Shown here piece after piece: positions 1-5,079 of a stretch of DNA of 6,727 nucleotides. The DNA is from CAJQPP01 sp041747075 (lineage in GTDB: Bacteria; Planctomycetota; Planctomycetia; Pirellulales; Pirellulaceae): positions 1 to 6,727 of the forward strand of contig JBGTFW010000075.1 in the NCBI GenBank assembly GCA_041747075.1, read 5' to 3'. The notes below the pieces were generated by a model. That model made no database searches. It worked only from the letters and a program-made list of their open reading frames with translations, and was not told where the DNA came from. A program made the position numbers and the translations under genes. How positions within the stretch are numbered: position 1 is the stretch's first letter; the number at the start of each line of letters is the position of its first letter.

Positions 1-139
1 CTAACTGGACAGCGCCACTTTGGTTGCCAATACAAGCACGAAGCGCAAGCGAGTGAGTGGGTTACGCCGAAACACACTCGCTCGCGCGTCGTGCTTGTAT
101 TCTCGTGGATTTCCACAAAAAGTGGCGCTGTCCAGCTAA
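1..139. repeat. Nested palindromic (MITE/REP-like) element with possible CTAA target duplication
   Basis: Two inverted repeats sit inside one another. The outer arms, CTGGACAGCGCCACTTT at 5-21 and its exact reverse complement at 119-135, are 17 bp and perfect. The inner arms at 29-55 and 75-101 are 27 nt long and match at 25 of 27 positions; the left one begins AATACAAGCACGA and the right one ends TCGTGCTTGTATT. The central loop is 56-74, and a small palindrome GTGGATTTCCAC lies at 105-116 between the right-hand arms. CTAA occurs directly before the left outer arm (1-4) and directly after the right one (136-139), which could be a 4-bp target duplication. There is no coding capacity, so any mobility would depend on an enzyme supplied elsewhere. 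I recall similar sequences as dispersed repeats in planctomycete genomes, but could not check. The alternative is a static long hairpin. Confidence 0.75.
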
Positions 140-152
140 TCGGGATTCACCA

Positions 153-222
153 GTGGCGAAGCCACCGATGCTTTATGCGGCCGCTGCTTCGCAGCTACCC
201 GATTGTGTCGCTGCTTTGCGGC
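153..222. repeat. Cluster of three short hairpins with 3-nt loops
   Basis: Three 5-bp stems follow each other: GTGGC-GAA-GCCAC (153-165), GCTGC-TTC-GCAGC (183-195) and GCTGC-TTT-GCGGC (210-222, with one G-T pair). The 8-bp palindrome GCGGCCGC (177-184) touches the second. They lie in the gene-less leader between the large palindrome and the radical SAM gene. There is no T-tract, so they are not intrinsic terminators. They may be degenerate copies of one small repeat. The function is unknown. Confidence 0.45.
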
Positions 223-256
223 TTTCATCCCGTCATACGCCAAGTGCTAGTCATCC

Positions 257-279
257 TTGCCGGCTGCACGCCGCGGCAA
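257..279. repeat. Imperfect hairpin just upstream of promoter candidate
   Basis: TTGCCGGC and GCCGCGGCAA form a stem of about 8 bp with a 2-nt bulge and a 5-nt loop. It ends two bases before the -35-like TTGTGC of the radical SAM gene. It could be an operator-like palindrome or the tail of the upstream repeat cluster; nothing in the sequence decides between these. Confidence 0.3.
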
Positions 280-280
280 C

Positions 281-308
281 TTGTGCGATCCGCATCGTTT
301 GCGATAAT
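281..308 (+). promoter_or_regulatory. Candidate sigma70-type promoter of the radical SAM gene
   Basis: TTGTGC at 281-286 and GATAAT at 303-308 are separated by 16 bases. Transcription would begin near 315. That leaves a leader of about 26 bases before ATG 341 and excludes the GTG at 311 as a start. This is a consensus match by eye; such boxes occur by chance. Confidence 0.4.
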
Positions 309-340
309 CAGTGCGGGAAACCCTTTTCTTGCACATCGCC

Positions 341-1456
341 ATGTCCGAATGCGGCCCCACAAATTCGCTTCCGCAATTGCCGGTGGGCCGTGGGTCGCGA
401 CTCAACCCGCCGAACCGGTTCGAACGCATTCACCTTGAGGCCGATTTCGATCAAACGGACCCTGATGATCCCGCCCACCAGGCGCGGCGGGTCGCGACCA
501 GCTATTTTGATGACAACTCGCAAAGCGTCGTCAGCGAAAACAACAGTCCCGACGTACCGTTTCGCTTCAGTATCAATCCGTATCGCGGCTGCTCGCACGG
601 ATGTTCGTATTGCTACGCGCGACCCTATCACGAATATCTGGGGTTTTCCGCGGGATTGGACTTCGAAACGAAAATACTTGTCAAGCGCGACGCACCAGGA
701 CTGTTTCGCAAGTGGCTGTCGCGACCGGCGTATCGCTGTGAGCCGGTGAACCTCTCCGGAGTCACCGACCCCTACCAGCCCGCCGAGAGAGAATTTGAAA
801 TCACGCGGGGTTGTTTACATGTCGCTCTCCAGTGCCACCAGCCTGTTTTCCTGATTACAAAAAATGCGATGGTCACGCGCGATCTCGATTTGCTCCGCGA
901 ACTCGCCAGCCACAACCTCGTCCGTGTCGCGATCTCGGTGACCTCGCTCGACCAGTCGTTGACGCGCATCATGGAGCCTCGAACCAGTTCGCCAGCGGCG
1001 CGCCTGGCGGCGATCGGTGAATTGTCGAACAACGGCGTACCGACCGTCGTGATGGTCGCACCGATCATTCCCGGACTGACCGATAGTGAAGTACCGGAAA
1101 TCCTTCGCGCCGTCGCCGACGCCGGCGCGGTGGCCGCCAATTACACCATTGTGCGACTCAATGGTGCCGTGGAACCGGTCTTTGAAGACTGGCTCGACCG
1201 TCATTTCCCGCTGAGGAAAATCAAGGTGCTGGAACGGGTCGCCGCACTGCATGGCGGGCAACTTTCCGACAGCCGGTTCGGCGCGCGAATGCGTGGTCGC
1301 GGTGTCCTTGCCGAGGTCATTCGCGCGACGTTCAAGACCTTTGCGAAGAAACATGGTCTGGACCGGCCGGTCGAACCCCTTGAGACGAGCCTGTTTCGGC
1401 GGCCCGAACGCGATGCACGACAAGGGAGGCTGTTTCCGGTCCCGGAAGAAATTTGA
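341..1456 (+). CDS. PA0069-family radical SAM protein (SplB-related)
   Basis: This 371-residue protein is of a length usual for the PA0069 branch of SplB-like (COG1533) radical SAM proteins. Residues C84, C88 and C91 form the CSHGCSYC cluster motif that would hold the SAM-binding 4Fe-4S centre, within the segment NPYRGCSHGCSYCYARPYHEY. Other segments I associate with this family are GRGSRLNPPNRFE (17-29), GVTDPYQPAE (140-149), MEPRTSSPAARL (211-222) and PIIPGLTDSE (241-250). The enzyme should cleave SAM to a 5'-deoxyadenosyl radical in the cytoplasm. Its substrate is not known to me; distant relatives include spore photoproduct lyase, but a DNA-repair role is not shown here. I chose ATG 341 because the family's N-terminal segment begins shortly after it and a promoter candidate lies between it and the upstream GTG (311). 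No clear SD precedes it. The gene stands alone, with no obvious partner nearby. Confidence 0.93.
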   Translation: MSECGPTNSLPQLPVGRGSRLNPPNRFERIHLEADFDQTDPDDPAHQARRVATSYFDDNSQSVVSENNSPDVPFRFSINPYRGCSHGCSYCYARPYHEYLGFSAGLDFETKILVKRDAPGLFRKWLSRPAYRCEPVNLSGVTDPYQPAEREFEITRGCLHVALQCHQPVFLITKNAMVTRDLDLLRELASHNLVRVAISVTSLDQSLTRIMEPRTSSPAARLAAIGELSNNGVPTVVMVAPIIPGLTDSEVPEILRAVADAGAVAANYTIVRLNGAVEPVFEDWLDRHFPLRKIKVLERVAALHGGQLSDSRFGARMRGRGVLAEVIRATFKTFAKKHGLDRPVEPLETSLFRRPERDARQGRLFPVPEEI

Positions 1457-1480
1457 CCGGTCGCCGGTCTGTTTGATAAA
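1453..1480 (+). promoter_or_regulatory. Candidate promoter of the ankyrin gene, overlapping the preceding stop codon
   Basis: TTGACC (1453-1458) overlaps the TGA of the radical SAM gene. GATAAA (1475-1480) follows after 16 bases and is followed by CTG. The predicted start near 1487 leaves a leader of about 40 bases before ATG 1526. It implies that the ankyrin gene can be transcribed independently. Judged by eye only. Confidence 0.4.
1455..1469 (+). terminator. Short hairpin after the radical SAM gene, weak terminator candidate
   Basis: GACCGG-TCG-CCGGTC is a perfect 6-bp stem with a 3-nt loop, beginning inside the stop codon and followed by TGTTTGAT. The U-tract is poor, so termination would be inefficient. 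The hairpin also lies between the -35 and -10 boxes of the promoter candidate, so it could instead be an operator. Confidence 0.3.
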
Positions 1481-1525
1481 CTGGCAAACGCGGAATTTTC
1501 TTCATCCACGACGACGGAGGCGAAT

Positions 1526-2218
1526 ATGAGACGGCGAAATTTCTTGATCGGGGTTGGTTCGCTGACCGCGGCCGGTGCTTTTTCGAACCGCGCCGTCATG
1601 CGACGAACGCGGCAGGAGGACGAACGAAAGCCGCTCGATGCGAAACTGGTTTCCGAATTCGTTGGCAAATCGCACGGGAACTTCGATGGAGTTCGCGAAC
1701 TGATCAAACAGGAACCGCGCCTGGTCAATGCGGCATGGGACTGGGGCGAGGGGGACTGGGAAACCGGATTGGGAGCAGCGTCGCATGTGGGAAGCCGACC
1801 GGTGGCGGAGTTGTTGCTCGAAAGTAACGCACGCATGGATGCGTTCGCCATCACCATGCTTGGCCTGACCGACGTCCTTCGTCCAATGCTCGTCGACTTT
1901 CCGAAACTACACGCCGTTCCGGGACCGCACGGCATCGCCATGCTCAGCCATGCGATTTATGGCGGGGAACCTGCCAACGGCAACTTTGATTTGCTCCTCG
2001 AATCGGGTGCCGACGTGAATCAGGCCGCCAACGCCGGAATGACTCCGCTGATGGCCGCCGCCGGCATGGGCCGGGCCGATCTGGTCGAAGTGTTGCTGGA
2101 AAAAGGCGCCGATCCGTCGCGGAAGAATTCCCGGGGTCAGGACGCGCTCGAATGGGCGCGTCAACGCGAGCACAAGAACGTGATCGCGATCCTCGAAAGA
2201 CACCTGGGAAAGGAATGA
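1526..2218 (+). CDS. Tat-exported ankyrin-repeat protein
   Basis: The protein has 230 residues. The N-terminus RRRNFLIGVGSLTAAGAF is a twin-arginine type signal (RRNFL followed by a short hydrophobic stretch to about residue 19), so the protein probably leaves the cytoplasm folded. No clean AxA cleavage site is visible. Ankyrin-type helix pairs follow at about 48-68, 82-104, 136-165, 169-198 and 203-228. The best is GADVNQAANAGMTPLMAAAG (161-180), then LVEVLLEKGADPSRKNSRG. The ATG at 1526 is set by GGAGG at 1516-1520, five bases upstream, which is the clearest SD in the window. Ankyrin repeats bind other proteins; the partner cannot be inferred. The segment GDWETGLGAASHVG (76-89) looks like a motif of one bacterial Tat-ankyrin subfamily, from memory. 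It has its own promoter candidate and a terminator candidate after it, so it is probably monocistronic. Confidence 0.92.
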   Translation: MRRRNFLIGVGSLTAAGAFSNRAVMRRTRQEDERKPLDAKLVSEFVGKSHGNFDGVRELIKQEPRLVNAAWDWGEGDWETGLGAASHVGSRPVAELLLESNARMDAFAITMLGLTDVLRPMLVDFPKLHAVPGPHGIAMLSHAIYGGEPANGNFDLLLESGADVNQAANAGMTPLMAAAGMGRADLVEVLLEKGADPSRKNSRGQDALEWARQREHKNVIAILERHLGKE

Positions 2219-2220
2219 AG

Positions 2221-2269
2221 CCGGAGGATTGTCGCCGCGTCAACGGGCGTCCTCGGTTATTCCTTTATT
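2221..2269 (+). terminator. Probable intrinsic terminator after the ankyrin gene
   Basis: Two bases after the ankyrin stop codon, CCGGAGGA (2221-2228) pairs with TCCTCGG (2250-2256) with one bulged G. Inside it CGCC (2233-2236) pairs with GGCG (2246-2249), and a T-rich run TTATTCCTTTATT follows (2257-2269). The left side carries a 4-nt bulge, so the stem is imperfect. Confidence 0.45.
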
Positions 2270-2278
2270 GAGTGTCAT

Positions 2279-2401
2279 TCATCGGATTTCCGTCGTGTGA
2301 CCCAGCACCGGGCGGCGCTCCGCGAGGGACGATCGCCGCAGGACGCAAATAAACTCTTCCGGCGACAGATCGGGTTCCAATTGGAAGGTAAATTCTTTCA
2401 T
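2279..2401 (-). pseudogene. Truncated N-terminal remnant of a GNAT-like acetyltransferase
   Basis: From ATG (2401-2399) the minus strand reads 40 codons to TGA at 2281-2279. The piece EFICVLRRSSLAERRPV (residues 16-32) resembles the conserved N-terminus I remember from planctomycete GNAT-family N-acetyltransferases, roughly EFIDVLRRSTLAERRPV. Those proteins then continue for at least 100 residues through the acetyl-CoA-binding fold, which is missing here. The other minus-strand frames through 2278-2219 do not restore it, so I read this as a gene cut short and decayed. The same frame is open upstream on the minus strand to about 2593, but that part is Phe/Lys-rich and runs into a palindromic repeat, so it is probably old leader sequence. 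There is no SD. The alternative is a genuine 40-residue microprotein. The assignment rests on memory of the motif. Confidence 0.45.
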
Positions 2402-2560
2402 GGGTGACAGCACTCGGCAATCGGCCTTTTCTCCGCTGAGCGTTTTCAGGTACGCTTTGAAAAGTTTACAAACAAGGCGAGGGAACGGGGCGCAAAATCC
2501 GAAAAATTTGAACCCGAACCCCTCCGGCACCGTAACGGCAAGTTCCACCAGCACCTCGTT

Positions 2561-2624
2561 CACGTAGCAGCGTCTCTCCGAGACGCTGTTCACAGTCCGA
2601 GTCTCGGAGAGACTCGGCTACGTG
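2561..2624. repeat. Branched palindromic repeat (two hairpins inside an outer stem)
   Basis: CACGTAG (2561-2567) is complementary to CTACGTG (2618-2624) and closes a region with two perfect hairpins. These are AGCGTCTC-TCC-GAGACGCT (2569-2587, 8 bp) and CCGAGTCTC-GGA-GAGACTCGG (2597-2617, 9 bp). The cores GTCTCTCCGAGAC and GTCTCGGAGAGAC are exact reverse complements of each other, so the same DNA can instead fold as one long hairpin: about 8 bp, a 3-nt mismatch, then 13 bp. I recall sequences like this as common dispersed repeats in planctomycetes. The unit lies between the acetyltransferase remnant and the DUF1570 gene and has no T-tract. Confidence 0.75.
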
Positions 2625-2633
2625 GATTCGGCT

Positions 2634-2660
2634 GCCGGACGAATGGATTCGTCGCCCGGC
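2634..2660. repeat. 27-bp palindrome upstream of the DUF1570 gene
   Basis: GCCGG (2634-2638) and CCGGC (2656-2660) flank ACGAAT-GG-ATTCGT (2639-2652), with a 3-nt bulge CGC on the right. It lies 60 bases before the DUF1570 start. It may be an operator or part of the adjacent repeat; there is no evidence for either. Confidence 0.4.
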
Positions 2661-2719
2661 AAGAAACGATTCTTCCGGCCTCCCCAACCAACTGACTCAG
2701 TCCATGGAAGGACCGCGGC

Positions 2720-3802
2720 ATGGATGCTCGGCGCACTCTCCTGGTTGCCCTGGGAACCCTGGCAACATTTCTTGTATCGGAACGGTCGCTTTTTGCCGAC
2801 CAGTATCGCACGACGAACTTTGTCGTCATTGCCCCTGATTCCGTTTTCGCGCGGCAGGTGGGCGAGGAAGCCGAGCGCTTTCGCAAGGAACTGGCGGAAT
2901 TGTGGCTGGGCAAGGAATTGCCGGCCTGGCCCCAGCCCTGTCCGATCACCGTCGAAATCGCACCGCACGCCGGAGGCGAGACGAGTTTTGCTTTCGTTCC
3001 CGATGGACGAGGCGGTTCGCGGCCCGTCGACTGGCGAATGAAAATCTACGGCTCACCCGTGCGAATACTTGACTCGGTCCTGCCGCATGAAGTGACGCAC
3101 ACGATCTTTGCGACACATTACGGGCGACCGCTTCCCCGCTGGGCCGACGAAGGCGCTTGTACGACGGTCGAACACCAGTCGGAGCGCGAGCGCAACCAGC
3201 GGATGCTCATTGAATTCCTCTCGACGAACCGTGGAATTCCCTTCAATCACATGTTTGCAATGAAACAATATCCATCGGATATTCTTCCGCTCTACGCACA
3301 AGGCTACTCGCTGGCCCGTTTTCTTGTCATGCAAAAGGGGCACAGGCACTTTGTCAAGTTTGTCGGAGAGGGAATGGACCGCGAAGTTCCCGGCCGCGAG
3401 CCGCAAACCTGGAACGAAGTAAGTCACAAATATTACGGCGTTGAGGACCTCTCGGACTTGCAGCTCCAGTGGATGGCATGGGTCAAGAAGGGTTGTCCCC
3501 GGTTTGACGACGATGCCGTCCCCGCGGAAACGATCGCGGCTGATTCCCGCTTGCACGACGCGGTGGCAAGCACGCCGGCGGCACCCACTCACCAACAGGT
3601 TGCTGCAACGAACACGAGCGAATCGTTGAACCAGTCGGCAAGCGAAAGCTGGTATGTTCGGCAAAGTCGTATTGGCGGCAGCGCGACGCTTCACCATCCC
3701 GGAAACGCGGAACAACGCCCCGCGGCGTCCGATGGCATCCGGCACGAATACGCACCAGGCTCGGTTCGCGTGGCGGCGGATCAAGGTACGATTTGGCGGT
3801 AA
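2720..3802 (+). CDS. Secreted DUF1570-family metallopeptidase-like protein
   Basis: The 360-residue product begins with a signal peptide-like segment (DARRTLLVALGTLATFLVS, then SLFAD, cleavage likely near 26). The middle contains H123-E124-V-T-H127, a zinc-binding HExxH motif, in LPHEVTHTIFATH. It is followed by WADEG (141-145), in which E144 is the likely third zinc ligand, as in gluzincins. This arrangement matches the DUF1570 family, abundant in planctomycetes. It should act outside the cytoplasm, but substrate and proteolytic activity are unproven. A compact helical region runs to about residue 270. The last 80-90 residues (EAS/T/Q/A-rich, from about 275) look disordered. The ATG at 2720 is preceded by AAGGA at 2708-2712, seven bases away. 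The gene appears to be transcribed alone; no promoter is obvious. DUF1570 membership is from motif recognition. Confidence 0.88.
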   Translation: MDARRTLLVALGTLATFLVSERSLFADQYRTTNFVVIAPDSVFARQVGEEAERFRKELAELWLGKELPAWPQPCPITVEIAPHAGGETSFAFVPDGRGGSRPVDWRMKIYGSPVRILDSVLPHEVTHTIFATHYGRPLPRWADEGACTTVEHQSERERNQRMLIEFLSTNRGIPFNHMFAMKQYPSDILPLYAQGYSLARFLVMQKGHRHFVKFVGEGMDREVPGREPQTWNEVSHKYYGVEDLSDLQLQWMAWVKKGCPRFDDDAVPAETIAADSRLHDAVASTPAAPTHQQVAATNTSESLNQSASESWYVRQSRIGGSATLHHPGNAEQRPAASDGIRHEYAPGSVRVAADQGTIWR

Positions 3803-3810
3803 AATGCAAG

Positions 3811-3831
3811 GCAGGATGGACATGCCTGTCC
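3811..3831. repeat. Short hairpin repeat after the DUF1570 gene
   Basis: GGACA-TGCC-TGTCC (3818-3831) is a perfect 5-bp stem with a 4-nt loop. The overlapping GGCA (3811-3813 plus the preceding G) with TGCC gives an alternative pairing. It lies nine bases after the DUF1570 stop codon and has no T-tract. The motif resembles a dispersed planctomycete repeat I recall, unverified. Confidence 0.4.
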
Positions 3832-3855
3832 GTCGCCGCGAAAAGGCTGTGCGGG

Positions 3856-3861
3856 TACAAT
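3856..3861 (+). promoter_or_regulatory. Possible -10 box for the SecA-like gene
   Basis: TACAAT lies within GGGTACAATTC, 40 bases before the chosen ATG at 3902. No recognisable -35 box lies 16-18 bases upstream, so this is a weak candidate. Confidence 0.22.
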
Positions 3862-3901
3862 TCATCGACCCGTCACCCTTCGTTCCGTCATGCGCAACAC
3901 C

Positions 3902-4606
3902 ATGTCACTTTTTCAGCGATGGATGCGCGGCAATCGGCCGCGATTCCGCGGCAAACGACCGCGATTCCATCCCGACACGTTTACCATGACGCAGGCGACC
4001 AAATTCGCCACGCTTGCGGGTTGGGTGACGAATCTTCGACAACGCGGCAGCCAGGTACTCGTTCTTTGCCATTTTCAGTCGACGTTCTTGCAAGCCCAGG
4101 AAGCTCTTGAACGTGCCGGAATCGACTGCGAAGTGCTCGCGCGACGAGTCACCGAATACGATTTGCCCGACGTGCTTGCGCGTAGCCCGGTCGGCGTTCA
4201 CTTGACACTTGCGCAGATGCTGGAATTAACGAGCCAGCCCGATTCGCGGGCGGACGGCGACCGTCACCCTCCGCTGGCACTGATCATGATCGAGAAGCAC
4301 CCGCTCCCCGATCGCGACGCGGAGATTCTCGAATTCGCGCGGAATCTGTCGGCGGAGGTCGCTGCCGGATACCTCGTTTCATTCGAGGACGCAGTACCGC
4401 GATATTACCTGGGCGAACGATTCATTCACCTGATGCAGCAACTGGGAATGGGCGACAACGACCTGGTCTCCAGCGCGATGACGGCCCGAAGCATTCGCCG
4501 CTCGATGCGAAAGCGTTCGCTTGCCGTAACCCGCGAAGTCCCCGCGTTCTCTCCCGCGGAGTGGCTGGCGGTCAACTATTCCTCAACGGTGCCACCGAAA
4601 GAATAA
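3902..4606 (+). CDS. SecA-like protein lacking the ATP-binding motor half
   Basis: The 234-residue product resembles the second nucleotide-fold and scaffold part of SecA. Residues 50-80 (SQVLVLCHFQSTFLQAQEAL, then RAGIDCEVL) match the start of a helicase C-terminal domain. Residues 155-203 (AGYLVSFEDAVPRYYLGERF, then HLMQQLGM, then SAMTARSIRRSMRKRS) closely parallel the SecA segment with FLSLEDDLMRIFGSERI, LMQRLGM and an MV-K-I-AQ helix. There is no Walker A or B motif, no preprotein cross-linking domain and no arginine-rich motif VI (QLRGRAGR), so it should not be an independent ATPase. The basic N-terminus contains a 7-residue duplication (RGNRPRF, RGKRPRF). I prefer ATG 3902 (MSLF) because such proteins, as I remember them, begin that way; ATG 3890 would add four residues. 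Neither has an SD. The likely location is cytoplasmic or membrane-associated. It could be a regulator or partner of SecA, or a relic. Confidence 0.72.
   Translation: MSLFQRWMRGNRPRFRGKRPRFHPDTFTMTQATKFATLAGWVTNLRQRGSQVLVLCHFQSTFLQAQEALERAGIDCEVLARRVTEYDLPDVLARSPVGVHLTLAQMLELTSQPDSRADGDRHPPLALIMIEKHPLPDRDAEILEFARNLSAEVAAGYLVSFEDAVPRYYLGERFIHLMQQLGMGDNDLVSSAMTARSIRRSMRKRSLAVTREVPAFSPAEWLAVNYSSTVPPKE
3926..3967 (+). repeat. 21-bp tandem duplication inside the SecA-like gene
   Basis: Two consecutive 21-bp units (3926-3946 and 3947-3967), each beginning CGCGGCAA and ending CGCGATTC, differ at two positions. They encode RGNRPRF and RGKRPRF, doubling a strongly basic segment in the N-terminal arm while keeping the frame. 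Confidence 0.8.
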
Positions 4607-4618
4607 GGGTTATATCCG

Positions 4619-4644
4619 GCGCGATGGCGACCGTCGCGCGGTCG
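4619..4644. repeat. Overlapping mutually exclusive hairpins after the SecA-like gene
   Basis: GCGCGA (4619-4624) can pair with TCGCGC (4634-4639). Alternatively CGACCG (4628-4633) can pair with CGGTCG (4639-4644). The two folds share bases and cannot coexist. They begin 12 bases after the SecA-like stop codon and run directly into the 33-bp tandem repeat. No T-tract follows, so a factor-independent terminator is unlikely. Confidence 0.45.
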
Positions 4645-4706
4645 TGGGGCAAGCATCCTTGCTTGCCATGAACGTCGTGGGGCAAGCATCCTTGCTTGCC
4701 ATGAAC
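4641..4706. repeat. Perfect 33-bp tandem duplication, each unit a hairpin
   Basis: Units 4641-4673 and 4674-4706 are identical, beginning GTCGTGGGGCAAGC and ending GCTTGCCATGAAC. Each carries GGCAAGC-ATCCTT-GCTTGCC, a 7-bp stem with a 6-nt loop (4648-4667 and 4681-4700). CCCCACG at 4712-4718 is complementary to the CGTGGGG of either unit, so a larger branched fold is possible. Identity of the copies indicates recent duplication. There are no spacers, so this is not a CRISPR. Confidence 0.85.
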
Positions 4707-4723
4707 GCTGACCCCACGATGAC

Positions 4724-4742
4724 CGCAAGCTGGAAGCTTACG
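4724..4742. repeat. Imperfect hairpin with GGA loop
   Basis: CGCAAGCT-GGA-AGCTTACG pairs at 7 of 8 positions. It follows the tandem repeat by 17 bases. The GGA loop recalls the hairpin at 2597-2617, but the stems are unrelated. It is probably one more dispersed palindromic repeat. Confidence 0.45.
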
Positions 4743-5068
4743 CCACGTTCGGAGGGCGGTCGAATCAGTATGTCGTTGGCAGAACCGGCAATCGGTGCCA
4801 GACGAGCCGCCCCCCCGAGCCCGAACCGGGTTTCTCCGTGTTGCAAAAAAGCAACATTGTTGTGTGCCGCCAAAAAACCCGGAATCATCGCGCGCTCGCC
4901 GGAACCTGTCATATAGTTGACTACGGGCAATTTTGGCGTGCCCGGGTCCGGTGCGCCGAGCGCTCCGAACTTTTCCAGGTCCGGCCAGGGGAATCGAAAC
5001 ACGCCGAAAAGGCGACCCCTGGCACGGGCGACCCGCAACCGGACGCCGCCGCCGTAACAACCTAACCG
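4734..5068 (-). other. Unexplained minus-strand open reading frame, possible gene remnant
   Basis: The minus strand is open from 5068 leftward to 4610. The part upstream of the hairpin repeats encodes a plausible protein stretch: WPDLEKFGALGAPDPGTPKL, then NYMTGSGERAMIPGFLAAHN, then FLQHGETRFGLGGAARLAPI. Third-position GC looks high over the first segment. There is no ATG before residue 42 of the frame and no SD, and its end consists of repeat sequence. I do not recognise a family. It may be a decayed gene fragment or chance openness in GC-rich DNA. Confidence 0.2.
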
Positions 5069-5079
5069 CTAATCCGACG

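Larger units (their letters stand above)
2219..2719. other. Gene-poor interval between the ankyrin and DUF1570 genes
   Basis: No + strand gene is visible in these 501 bases. In order they hold the terminator candidate after the ankyrin gene, the minus-strand acetyltransferase remnant, a stretch of AT-rich sequence (about 2460-2515) that stands out from its GC-rich surroundings, the branched palindrome at 2561-2624, a second palindrome at 2634-2660, and the leader of the DUF1570 gene. I found no convincing promoter for the DUF1570 gene here. Confidence 0.6.
4607..5079. other. Gene-poor interval with hairpin repeats before the chemosensory genes
   Basis: No confident gene is present. The first third (4619-4742) is a run of palindromic repeats. 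The remainder has one long minus-strand open frame (5068 to 4610) whose middle part looks protein-like. It includes the hairpin GTTGC-AAAAAA-GCAAC at 4839-4854. No promoter with both boxes could be found before the response regulator at 5080; TTGACT at 4917-4922 lacks a matching -10. Confidence 0.55.

Noticed and set aside
311..340. GTG 311 as start of the radical SAM gene
   Set aside because: No SD precedes it, the added residues look unrelated to the family, and a promoter candidate (281-308) would place the transcript start after it.
57..749. 230-codon + strand frame overlapping the palindrome and the radical SAM gene
   Set aside because: It starts inside the palindrome loop, is cysteine and arginine rich, and overlaps the radical SAM CxxxCxxC region in another frame.
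1201..1941. Long minus-strand frame spanning the end of the radical SAM gene and the start of the ankyrin gene
   Set aside because: Its Arg/Ser/Pro-rich content is typical of antisense shadows in GC-rich DNA, and two well-supported genes lie opposite.
2561..2624. Cloverleaf-like fold as a tRNA
   Set aside because: It has two hairpins rather than three, is too symmetric, and has no anticodon arm, T-loop GTTC context or acceptor stem of the right kind; it is a palindromic repeat.
3053..3865. 270-codon minus-strand frame opposite the DUF1570 gene
   Set aside because: The + strand carries an HExxH domain and signal peptide; the antisense product shows no motif.
4641..4706. Two identical 33-bp units resembling a CRISPR start
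   Set aside because: The units are directly adjacent with no spacer, there are only two, and no cas gene is nearby.
4933..5079. N-terminal extension of the response regulator frame
   Set aside because: The added 49 residues are Arg/Pro/Gly-rich with no domain character, and the receiver fold begins immediately after ATG 5080.
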